Positions 1 through 6,365 of a DNA stretch of 12,546 nt are shown piece after piece. Location: positions 1-12,546 of the forward strand of contig JBKPBQ010000549.1 in assembly GCA_046726955.1 (NCBI GenBank), read 5' to 3'. Source of the DNA: CAVPGH01 sp046726955. GTDB lineage: Bacteria > Acidobacteriota > Vicinamibacteria > Fen-336. The position numbers were made by a program, and so were the translations under genes. The first letter of the stretch is position 1; every line of letters begins with the position of its first letter. A model generated the notes under the pieces. It searched no databases, had not been told where the DNA came from, and saw only the letters and a list, made by a program, of their open reading frames with translations.

Positions 1-789
1 CTCCGTCACCGCGTCGTAGAAGCGCGGGAGGTCCGCCGTGGCCTCCACCGCCCCCACCGCCGTCCCCGGCCCGAAGCGGAAGTCGAGCCCGCGCCCTTCC
101 GACCTCGCCCGTATCGTTCCCGAGAGCATGAGGTAGATCCCGGGGGCGGGGTCGCCCTCGTGCCAGAGCGTGATCCCCGGCGCGAAGCGCACCTGGGTCG
201 TCTGTCGGGAGAGCTCGGCGAGGGCGTTGATGCTGGCGCGCTCGAACACCGCCATCCGCCGCAGGAAGAAGATGCGCTCGACGAGGTCGAGCTCGCGCGA
301 GGGGTCCACGGGAAGCACGAACGGCGGGGCCCCGGCGGTGGGGTCGAGGCGCAGCCGGATGATGAGGTCCACCACCTGCCGCGCGATGTCGCGCACCATG
401 TGCAGCAGGACCGGGAAGCGGTCCTCGAGCACCTCGAGCAGCGTGTCCGAGTCGAGCTCGAGGGTGAGCGTGTCCTCGTCCGCCGAGACCTGCGCTCCCT
501 CCGGATCGCGCGCGAAGAGGCCGAGACCTCCCACTCCCGCCCCCGGCCCCACGCGCGTGACGAAGCGTCCGCGGCGCTTCACGGCGAGCGCTCCTTCCAC
601 GACGAGGTAGATCGCGGTCACCGGGCGGCCCTCGCGGAGGAGGATCGTGCCCTTCGAGAAGAAGCGCTCGACCGCGCGGTCCGCGAGCGAGGCGAGCTCC
701 GCCGCGGGCAGGCCGGAGAGCGTCGGCAGGCTCTTCAGGTAGAGGAGGCGCTCGACGGGAGAGACGAGCCGCCGGACGGCATCAGGCAT
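1..789 (-). CDS. Tandem cyclic-nucleotide-binding-like domain protein (3' end off window)
   Basis: The open frame runs from ATG at 789 to the left edge (263 codons) without a stop, so the C-terminus is missing. Two cNMP-binding-fold beta-barrels are visible. Domain 1 is about residues 22-145, with 'FFSKGTILLREG' and 'IYLVVEGALAV' as typical CNB strands. Domain 2 is about 174-263, with 'VRFAPGITLWHEGD' and 'IYLMLSGTIRA'. The phosphate-binding cassette that normally reads FGE...RxA is degenerate in both: domain 1 has GVGGLGLF and no arginine near GAQVSADE, and domain 2 has VGAVEATADLPRF. Binding of cAMP or cGMP is therefore doubtful, and no DNA-binding helix-turn-helix is visible so far. The ATG lies inside the end of the upstream transporter/HEAT gene (8-bp overlap, ATGCCTGA), so translation is probably coupled. 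I infer a cytoplasmic sensory partner of that membrane protein. Confidence 0.85.
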   Translation of the reverse strand, partial: MPDAVRRLVSPVERLLYLKSLPTLSGLPAAELASLADRAVERFFSKGTILLREGRPVTAIYLVVEGALAVKRRGRFVTRVGPGAGVGGLGLFARDPEGAQVSADEDTLTLELDSDTLLEVLEDRFPVLLHMVRDIARQVVDLIIRLRLDPTAGAPPFVLPVDPSRELDLVERIFFLRRMAVFERASINALAELSRQTTQVRFAPGITLWHEGDPAPGIYLMLSGTIRARSEGRGLDFRFGPGTAVGAVEATADLPRFYDAVTE

Positions 790-3502
790 GGGCGAGCGCC
801 TGCTCCGGCGGCTGCTTCAGGAGGGCCAGCGTGCGCTCCACGACGCGCGAGAGGAAGAAGCCCGTCTCCTCGGGCCGGAAGCTCAGGAGCCGCGGAGTGA
901 GCTCCACGAGGCCGAGCTCGCCCACGTGGTAGATCGCGATGCAGCGCATCGACTCGCCGGGCTCGTCGAGGATCCGAGAGAGGAGCGTCTCGTAGTCCAT
1001 GAGGCGCGGCGAGTAGTAGGGAGCCGCCCGCTGCAGGCGCTCCCAGTCCGGCGCGTCGTCCACGAGGGCGAGGAGGGGGACGCGCAGCGGCGGCCTCACG
1101 AGGTTCTCGAGCAGCTCGCGGCTGCTGGAGCGGACGCGGGCGTCGTTGTTGCGCAGGCCGAAGTAGATGCCGCGGAAGTCCTCGTCGCGGAAGTGGAGCG
1201 CGAGGAGCCGGAAGATCCGCTCGAGGGCGTGCGTCTCCTTGTCGCGGAGGAGCCGCACGAGCAGCTCGTGCCCCGGGGTGGCGCGACGCCGATCGGCCAC
1301 CGCGCCTTCCTCGAGCACCCTCCGCCAGTCCACGAGGCGGAACGCCGCCTCCACCGTGGCCTCCGTCGCGCGTCGCAGGAGGTCGGCGTCGAACGTCACC
1401 TCGGGGTAGAGGGCCAGGCGGTTGAGGGCGCGCAGCATCTTGAAGCGCACCATCCCGTCCGCCTCCGCGGGCAGGTGGCGCTGCAGCACGTCCGCCGCCT
1501 CGGTCGGCGAGAAGAGCCCGATGGTGCGCGGCAGGTGGCGCCGGAGCTCCTGGGGAAGCGCCTGGTCCTCGAGGGCCTGGGCGAGGAAAGCGAGCCCCTC
1601 CCCCCCGTAGCCGAGCAGGGCGTCGCGCGCGGCGTTCCGCACGTCGCGCAGCGCGAGCAGCGGCAGGAGAGCGGGCAGGAACCTCTTGCTCTGGAAGCGG
1701 CCCATCGCCACCGCCGCCTGGGCCTGCACCGACTCCTCGGGCCCGTCGGCGAGCCGCAGCAGCGCGTCCTCGAACGCGGGAGCGGGCTGGGCCGCGATGG
1801 CCCGGGCGAGCGCGACGCGCGCCTCCTCCGAGCCCGAGGCGAGTATGGACTCGATGCCGCGAAGGTTCTCGGGACTCGCCGTCCCCGCCGAGACGAGCCC
1901 CACTATGGCGGTGGCGCGAACGAGCGGGCTCGGGTCGTCCGCCACCTCGCGCAGCAGCGCCTCGTCGCGCGCGACCTTCGTCCGGGCGAGCAGCGCCGCG
2001 GCCCGGATCTCGGGGTCGACGTGGCCGAGCAGCCGATCGGCCACGGGGATGAAGTCGGTGCGGCCCTCCTGCGCGAAGTGGTCGAGCGCGCGCAGCACGA
2101 CGGAGCGCGAGGGATGGTGGAGGATGAGCGCGGGGATGAGTCGCACCCGGCCTTCCTCGGCGAGCAGGTCGATCGCCGCCTTCACCTCCGCGTCGTCGGC
2201 GCTGTTGAGCGCGGTGAAGAGCGTCTCGAGCGAGCTCAGGTCGAGGGCGGGAAGGTCGGCCGCGGGCTGGACTGTGCCTTCGCGGAGTGCGACCCGGAAG
2301 AGGTCGAGGTAGTGCGAGCGCAGGTCGTCCGTCCAGAAGATCCAGACGAGGCTCAACCCTGCCGCGGCCGCGGCGAGCACCATGTCCCCGCGGTCGAGGA
2401 AGACCTCGGACAGGATCAGCAGCGACGCCAGGGCCTGGCCGCCACGCTGGCCCACGAGGTCGATGAACGGCTTGGCCCGGCTGCGGACGGCGTCGGGCAG
2501 CGGAACGAAGAGCAGCTCGGTTCCCGTCCGGTGGACGGAGTTGCGCAGCGTGCCGTCCGCGCCCTTCAGGAGGAGCGCCGCCCCCAGGCCGCCCCCGAGC
2601 GCGACGCCTCCCGCGCCGAGGAAGACGAGCACGGGCAGGACCCAGAGCGCCTGGTGGAGGCCGATCGAGCGCAGGAGCCACCCGGAGAGGAACACCTGGG
2701 CGATGAGGGCCAGGAAGTTGAGGATGGCATAGACGGTCGCGAAGAAGGCGCCGAGCTCGCCGGTGGGGACGGAGCGCGACACCGCGCTCTTGAAGACGTA
2801 GTCGCCGAGCGTCAGGGTCACGGTCGAGACGAGCACCAGCGCGGCCAGGCCGCGCACGTAGGGCTGGCTGCGGAGCATCTCCCATGACTGCCGCAGAGAC
2901 GCGCCGCTGCGCGGGGCGTGCACGATCACCGGACGCTTCAGGAAGAGGGCAGGCCCGAGCGCGGTCAGGGCCAGCGTGATCGCGGATGCGAGCACGAGGT
3001 AGGGCGTCGAAAGGACGCCCGCGATCAGCCGTCCAACGCCTGCGCCCACGACGGCGCCAAGGAGGCTGCCCGTCCCCACGAGGCCGTAGATCCGCTTGGC
3101 CTGGGTCACGGTGTAGAGGTCGCCGAGGACGGTGTAGAACTGCAGCACGGCGAGGCTGCCCACGAGCCCCGTCCACACGTAGAGCGCGTAGAGCTCCCAC
3201 GGCCGCTGCCACGAGCCGACGATCCAGAAGACGAACGTCACGCAGGCCGATGCGCCAAGGAGCAGGCTCAGGTCGTAGCGCCCGCCGCGCTTGCGTCCCG
3301 CCGGAGCCTGGGCGACCCCGAAGGCCAGCACGGCGATCATCAGGTAGACCCAGGGCAGCCGCGCCGCCGGGAGGCGGGCGAGGAACAGCGCGTCGCGCGC
3401 CGTCTCGAGGAGGGTGTGGGCGGCGAGGATCCCGAAGATGGTCAGAAAGGCGGCGGCCACGCCGCGCCTCTCCTCGGGCCGGATGTTGAAGCCCTTGAAC
3501 AT
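782..3502 (-). CDS. NTT (ATP/ADP translocase-like) transporter domain fused to HEAT repeats
   Basis: A protein of 906 residues in two parts. Residues about 15-395 hold roughly ten to twelve hydrophobic helices and resemble the NTT/TlcA nucleotide-transporter family. Examples are the N-terminal 'RPEERRG' followed by 'LETARDALFLARL', and the late loop with 'AKPFIDLVGQRGG' (343-355), whose lysine sits where NTTs carry an essential transport lysine. Residues about 420-895 are soluble and made of repeated amphipathic helix pairs of HEAT type, for example 'HVDPEIRAAALLAR' (494-507), 'DDPSPLVRATAIVGL' (522-536) and 'GPEESVQAQAAVAMGRF' (587-603). NTT-HEAT fusions are known from free-living bacteria, where the substrate is mostly untested; energy parasitism is not implied. 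The HEAT tail probably faces the cytoplasm as a scaffold. The next gene overlaps by 8 bp and encodes CNB-like domains that are fused to this architecture in some other proteins. The ATG at 3502 is the natural start, but no good ribosome site precedes it. Confidence 0.85.
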   Translation of the reverse strand: MFKGFNIRPEERRGVAAAFLTIFGILAAHTLLETARDALFLARLPAARLPWVYLMIAVLAFGVAQAPAGRKRGGRYDLSLLLGASACVTFVFWIVGSWQRPWELYALYVWTGLVGSLAVLQFYTVLGDLYTVTQAKRIYGLVGTGSLLGAVVGAGVGRLIAGVLSTPYLVLASAITLALTALGPALFLKRPVIVHAPRSGASLRQSWEMLRSQPYVRGLAALVLVSTVTLTLGDYVFKSAVSRSVPTGELGAFFATVYAILNFLALIAQVFLSGWLLRSIGLHQALWVLPVLVFLGAGGVALGGGLGAALLLKGADGTLRNSVHRTGTELLFVPLPDAVRSRAKPFIDLVGQRGGQALASLLILSEVFLDRGDMVLAAAAAGLSLVWIFWTDDLRSHYLDLFRVALREGTVQPAADLPALDLSSLETLFTALNSADDAEVKAAIDLLAEEGRVRLIPALILHHPSRSVVLRALDHFAQEGRTDFIPVADRLLGHVDPEIRAAALLARTKVARDEALLREVADDPSPLVRATAIVGLVSAGTASPENLRGIESILASGSEEARVALARAIAAQPAPAFEDALLRLADGPEESVQAQAAVAMGRFQSKRFLPALLPLLALRDVRNAARDALLGYGGEGLAFLAQALEDQALPQELRRHLPRTIGLFSPTEAADVLQRHLPAEADGMVRFKMLRALNRLALYPEVTFDADLLRRATEATVEAAFRLVDWRRVLEEGAVADRRRATPGHELLVRLLRDKETHALERIFRLLALHFRDEDFRGIYFGLRNNDARVRSSSRELLENLVRPPLRVPLLALVDDAPDWERLQRAAPYYSPRLMDYETLLSRILDEPGESMRCIAIYHVGELGLVELTPRLLSFRPEETGFFLSRVVERTLALLKQPPEQALAHA

Positions 3503-3513
3503 CGCTTCCGAGC

Positions 3514-3519
3514 ACTATA
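3514..3519 (-). promoter_or_regulatory. Possible -10 element for the NTT-HEAT gene
   Basis: TATAGT on the minus strand matches TATAAT at five of six positions and lies 11 nt before the ATG at 3502. Transcription would begin only about 4-6 nt before the start codon, giving a nearly leaderless mRNA, which fits the lack of a Shine-Dalgarno sequence there. No convincing -35 hexamer is visible. A GCGGC-6 nt-GCCGC inverted repeat (3522-3537) lies just upstream and could be an operator or a weak hairpin. The whole gap 3503-3570 is only 68 bp and holds nothing else I can identify. Confidence 0.3.
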
Positions 3520-3570
3520 ACGCGGCTTACGTGCCGCTTCGTCCGCCGCGGAAGCCCGTCCCGCGCCGTT

Positions 3571-4161
3571 CTAGGCCAGGTCCTTCAGGAGCTGCTCGCG
3601 CACCCCGGGGCTGAGGACCGCCTCGGCCTGGTAGCTCGGGTGATCGACGACGAGGCGCGCCGGGCGGCCGGGATCGCCGAGAATGCGACGCGCTTCCGGG
3701 CTGAGCGCGAACCGGACGTACTGGACGGCCGCCATCTTCTCTTCGTTGCTGTGGCCGCCCTCGAACCGCGCGGGCACGCGCACGCCGCCGACCACGAGCG
3801 CCAGGTGGCGGTCGAGGCCCCGGAAGCGGTTCACGCGGCGGCGCACCTCGTCCTGCGACAGGTGGACGAGCTCGGGGATCTCGATGAAGAGCGTGGCGGA
3901 GAGCTCGTCGGGCCCCGGGAGCAGCGCGTTGTAGGCGTCCAGCTCGTCCTGGATGCGCGCCTCGTCCACGATGCGCTCCGCGCGCACCATCTCCTGGACC
4001 TGGAAGAGCACGGTCTGCCGGTTCTCGAAGAGGAGCGTCAGGTTCGCGCCTACCGCGGTCCGCCGGTCCTGCTTGAGGGCGATGACGGCGGCGCGCTCCT
4101 TCTCGCGGACCTTCTCGTACTCCACGAGGTTCCGGACCTCTGCGAGGGCGATCTTCTTCAC
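3571..4161 (-). CDS. DUF3501 family protein
   Basis: A soluble protein of 196 residues with no signal peptide or membrane segment. It matches my recollection of the DUF3501 family, which is about 190-200 residues long and is found beside rubrerythrin and a GlpC/HdrD-like Fe-S protein. Recognisable stretches are the N-terminal 'LVEYEKVREKER', 'LLFENRQTVLFQVQEMVRAE' (43-62) and 'VQYVRFALSPEARRIL' (146-161). It has no cysteines, so it is unlikely to bind a cluster itself. Two starts compete. The GTG at 4161 has GAGGAG 8 nt upstream (4170-4175) and is preferred. The TTG at 4167 would overlap the upstream stop as TTGA but sits only 2 nt from GAGGAG. It is last in the three-gene unit and so probably coupled to the Fe-S protein. 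Molecular function is unknown; a role in redox or peroxide defence is inferred from context. Confidence 0.85.
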   Translation of the reverse strand: MKKIALAEVRNLVEYEKVREKERAAVIALKQDRRTAVGANLTLLFENRQTVLFQVQEMVRAERIVDEARIQDELDAYNALLPGPDELSATLFIEIPELVHLSQDEVRRRVNRFRGLDRHLALVVGGVRVPARFEGGHSNEEKMAAVQYVRFALSPEARRILGDPGRPARLVVDHPSYQAEAVLSPGVREQLLKDLA

Positions 4162-4163
4162 CT

Positions 4164-5435
4164 TCAATGCTCCTCGGGCAGCCCGTACGCCTGGCGCAGC
4201 AGCGCGATCGGGTGCGCGGGCTTCTGTCCCCGCACCGCCTCGATCTGCAGCGCGGACATCGTGCAGTCGGTGGCGAAGGTCTGCGGCGCTGCGCTCTCCA
4301 TCTCCCCGACCGCCCTGCGGGCGTACTGAAGGCTCAGCGGGTAGTACTCCTTCTTCATCGCCCAGGTGCCGTCCATGGCCGTGCACTTCTCGACGACGCT
4401 GACCCGCGTTCCCGGGATGAGCTGCAGCACGTCCCGGGTCTTGAACCCGAGGTTCTGCGATCGGAGGTGGCAGGGCATCTGGTAGGCCACCCGTCCCGGT
4501 CCGGGCCCGGGAAACGACGTGTCGAGCGTTCCTTCCTGGTTCCGCAGCGCCAGGTACTCGAAGAGGTCGCGCGTGGCGGAGGCGACCTTATCCGCAACCT
4601 CGCCCGGGACGAGCATCGGGTACTCCTTCTTGAGGACGTACGAGCAGGTGGGCTGGGGCACGACCACCGGGGCCCCGCCCTCCACGAGGGGCAGCAGCGC
4701 CGCCAGGTTCTTGCGCGCGTTCGTCGTCGCGCCCTCGATGTCGCCGCCGTCCAGGTAGGGCATGCCGCAGCAGACCTGCTCCGGGCAGGCGACCGCGCAG
4801 CCGTTCTTCTCCAGGACCGAGACCGCGTCGCGGCCCACCTGCGGCTCGTTGTAGTTCACCGAGCAGGAATGGAAGAAGGCGACGCGGCGGCGCCCTTCCG
4901 CCGCGGGGACCGGCCGCCGCTCGCGGAACCACCGCGCGAACGTCCTTCTGTGGAACTTCGGGAGGTTGCGCGTGCGGTCGATCCCCACCACCGCCTCGAG
5001 GAGCGCGCGGTGGGGAGGGAAGGCGTTCGCCCAGTTGCTGAGGGGAGCGAGCGCCGAGCCGAGCGAGCCCACGGCGTCCACGTTGCCGACCCACGCGTCC
5101 TGGCGCGTGACGCCTTCCGTTCGCGCGCGCGCCGCCTTCGCCCGCAACATCAGCCGCGGGAAGTCGATGTCCCACTTGTGCGGCGGCGTGTACGGGCAGT
5201 GGTTGAAGCAGAGCTTGCACTGCCAGCACAGGTCGACGACCTTCCGGTAGTCGGCGCTCGTGATCTTCGACAGGTCTCCGTCGTTGCCGTCCACCGCCTG
5301 GTCGAGGATGTAGTCGAACGACGGGCAGAGCCGGTAGCAACGGCGACAGCCGTCGCACAGCTCGGTAACGCGCGCGAGCTCCTTCTCTACGGCCGCCGGG
5401 TCGAAGTAGCCGGCGTCGCGAGGATCGTACGGCAG
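4164..5435 (-). CDS. Fe-S/CCG-domain oxidoreductase subunit (GlpC/HdrD-like), CTG start
   Basis: A protein of 423 residues if it starts at the CTG at 5435. Two ferredoxin-type [4Fe-4S] motifs stand at the N-terminus: C27, C30, C33, C37 ('CDGCRRCYRLCP') and C70, C73, C76, C80 ('CWQCKLCFNHCP'). Two CCG-type domains follow. The first has 'SCSVNYN' (C191), C217 and 'CCGMPYLDGG' (C222/C223). The second has 'CHLRSQN' (C322), 'KCTAMDGTW' (C351, with CTAMDG in place of CCG, as in GlpC-like proteins) and 'TDCTMS' (C391). Such subunits carry electrons between a donor and a quinone or partner enzyme. There are no membrane helices. It starts 1 nt after the rubrerythrin stop. The only other in-frame start, GTG at 5294, would delete the whole first cluster motif, and an in-frame stop lies four codons before the CTG. 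I infer that it supplies or takes electrons for rubrerythrin. Confidence 0.88.
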   Translation of the reverse strand: MPYDPRDAGYFDPAAVEKELARVTELCDGCRRCYRLCPSFDYILDQAVDGNDGDLSKITSADYRKVVDLCWQCKLCFNHCPYTPPHKWDIDFPRLMLRAKAARARTEGVTRQDAWVGNVDAVGSLGSALAPLSNWANAFPPHRALLEAVVGIDRTRNLPKFHRRTFARWFRERRPVPAAEGRRRVAFFHSCSVNYNEPQVGRDAVSVLEKNGCAVACPEQVCCGMPYLDGGDIEGATTNARKNLAALLPLVEGGAPVVVPQPTCSYVLKKEYPMLVPGEVADKVASATRDLFEYLALRNQEGTLDTSFPGPGPGRVAYQMPCHLRSQNLGFKTRDVLQLIPGTRVSVVEKCTAMDGTWAMKKEYYPLSLQYARRAVGEMESAAPQTFATDCTMSALQIEAVRGQKPAHPIALLRQAYGLPEEH

Positions 5436-5436
5436 C

Positions 5437-5862
5437 CTACAGCTCCTTCAGCCCCTCGAGCCCCTTCGTGAACCGCCCGGCGTGAGAGCGCTCGGCCTTG
5501 GCGAGCGTCTCGAACCACTCCGCGATCTCGGGGAAGCCCTCCTCGCGGGCCGTCTTGGCCATCCCCGGGTACATCAGGGTGTACTCGTACGTCTCCCCCT
5601 CGACGGCGGACTGCAGGTTCTGCCGCGTGTTCCCGAACGGCAAGTCGGTCACGGGGTCGCCCAGGCTCTTCAGGAAGTCCATGTGTCCGAACGCGTGGCC
5701 GGTCTCGGCCTCGGAGGTGTCGCGGAAGAGCCCGCCGATCTCGGGATAGCCCTCGATGTCCGCGGCCCGCGCGAAATAGAGATAACGCCGGTTCGCCTGG
5801 CTCTCGCTCGCGAACGCGTGCTTCAGGTTCTCGTGCGTCTTGGTCCCCTTCAGGTCACCCAT
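5437..5862 (-). CDS. rbr: Rubrerythrin-type diiron protein lacking the rubredoxin domain
   Basis: A protein of 141 residues forming only the ferritin-like four-helix domain. Classical rubrerythrin is about 190 residues and ends in a CxxC...CxxC rubredoxin domain, which is absent here; the protein has no cysteine. The expected diiron ligands are present: E20 (FASESQANRRY), E53 and H56 (EAETGH), E90 and E93 (EGETYEY), E124 and H127 (KAERSH). The family reduces hydrogen peroxide to water in the cytoplasm of anaerobes and microaerophiles. Without its own rubredoxin it needs an external electron donor, and the Fe-S protein starting 1 nt after its stop is the obvious candidate. The ATG at 5862 is preceded by GAGGA at suitable spacing. 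It is the first gene of the unit, and a Fur/PerR-like palindrome lies about 88 bp upstream. Confidence 0.92.
   Translation of the reverse strand: MGDLKGTKTHENLKHAFASESQANRRYLYFARAADIEGYPEIGGLFRDTSEAETGHAFGHMDFLKSLGDPVTDLPFGNTRQNLQSAVEGETYEYTLMYPGMAKTAREEGFPEIAEWFETLAKAERSHAGRFTKGLEGLKEL
5443..5448 (-). promoter_or_regulatory. Ribosome binding site supporting the CTG start of the Fe-S gene
   Basis: AAGGAG on the minus strand lies within the last codons of rubrerythrin (K139-E140) and ends 7 nt before the CTG at 5435, an ideal Shine-Dalgarno spacing. It is the main evidence that translation of the Fe-S protein begins at CTG rather than at the internal GTG at 5294, which would remove four cluster cysteines. 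Confidence 0.65.
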
Positions 5863-6011
5863 GGACGTTCCTCTCCCTGTCCATCGTGGAGCGCCACGGT
5901 GGCGAGCACGACCTCACGCTGCCTCGAGACTCGACTGGACATATTCAGCCGAGAATTATTCTCACTTGAGGAGACGGCCGAGGTCCACCTGGGGCATGAT
6001 GGCGGGATTCC
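5863..6011. promoter_or_regulatory. Divergent promoter region between the rubrerythrin operon and the receiver/lipoprotein operon
   Basis: This 149-bp stretch is the longest gene-free interval, and its centre (about 5938-5966) is clearly more AT-rich than the surroundings. On the plus strand TCGACT (5931-5936), a 17-nt spacer and AATTAT (5954-5959) form a weak sigma70-like pair for the gene at 6012. On the minus strand AATAAT inside the palindrome, or GTGAGA/TATGTC with 16-nt spacing, are candidate core elements for rubrerythrin. None is strong enough to name a transcription start. Any of these promoters would be overlapped by the palindrome at 5950-5964. Confidence 0.5.
5950..5964. promoter_or_regulatory. 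Fur/PerR-type operator
   Basis: CGAGAATTATTCTCA contains a perfect 6-1-6 inverted repeat (GAGAAT-T-ATTCTC). Read as a 7-1-7 Fur-family site it matches TGAGAATNATTCTCA at 13 of 14 informative positions and TGATAATNATTATCA at 11 of 14. An AT-rich palindrome is conspicuous in DNA this GC-rich. Its place upstream of a rubrerythrin gene fits control by a Fur-family repressor sensing peroxide (PerR) or iron (Fur). Which one applies cannot be told from the site alone. Confidence 0.6.
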
Positions 6012-6365
6012 ATGACCCGGGTGGTGGTTCTCGCCGACGACCTCATGTTCGTGAGCCGGGTGCGCGAGGCCGCGCGCGGGCTCGACCTCGAGGTCGCGGC
6101 GCTCCGGCAGCCGCCCCAGGAGGGCGCTCCCCCGGCGCGGCTCGCGCTCGTCGACCTCGACCGGTTCGGCGATCCGGCGACGCTCGCGAAGCTGCGGACG
6201 GCGCTCGGCGACCAGCCGATCGTGGGGTTCGTGAGCCACGTGCACGCCGAGCGGGCCCGCCAGGCCCGCGAAGCCGGCATCGCGCGAGTGCTGGCCCGCA
6301 GCGCCTTCGTCCAGGAGCTGCCGGCGATCCTCGCGGCCGCCGCCAACCCCCAGGAGGTCCGATGA
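6012..6365 (+). CDS. Small stand-alone receiver-like (CheY-fold) protein
   Basis: A protein of 117 residues with the alternating strand-helix pattern of a response-regulator receiver domain and no output domain. The acidic pair is D9-D10 (VLADDLMF), the putative phospho-acceptor is D48 at the end of strand 3 (LALVDLD), S75 falls at the Thr/Ser position (VGFVSHV), and R96 falls where receivers have an invariant lysine (VLARSAF). Alanine-rich helices fill the remainder. With lysine replaced, phosphorylation-driven switching is uncertain and it may be a pseudo-receiver. The ATG at 6012 has only a weak purine-rich GGCGGG upstream. Its stop overlaps the start of the lipoprotein gene (ATGA at 6362-6365), so the two are translationally coupled. 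No histidine kinase is visible nearby. Confidence 0.7.
   Translation: MTRVVVLADDLMFVSRVREAARGLDLEVAALRQPPQEGAPPARLALVDLDRFGDPATLAKLRTALGDQPIVGFVSHVHAERARQAREAGIARVLARSAFVQELPAILAAAANPQEVR

Noticed and set aside
160..900. Plus-strand open frames at the left edge
   Set aside because: They are antisense to the CNB-domain gene, whose minus-strand frame shows clear beta-barrel strands and an overlapping start with the upstream gene.
788..2887. Plus-strand open frame of 699 codons opposite the NTT-HEAT gene
   Set aside because: Its product is a low-complexity Glu/Arg/His-rich sequence with no domain. It is exactly antisense to a gene with clear homology and arises from third-position GC bias.
735..3515. 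Minus-strand open frame of 926 codons overlapping the NTT-HEAT gene in another frame
   Set aside because: It is Arg/Pro/Ala-rich with no recognisable domain or hydrophobic pattern. The overlapping frame 782-3502 encodes the real protein.
4162..4386. N-terminal extension of the DUF3501 frame to 4386
   Set aside because: It would overlap the Fe-S gene by over 200 bp with noncoding-like sequence. The family begins at the MKKIALAEV-like segment, and GAGGAG supports the GTG at 4161.
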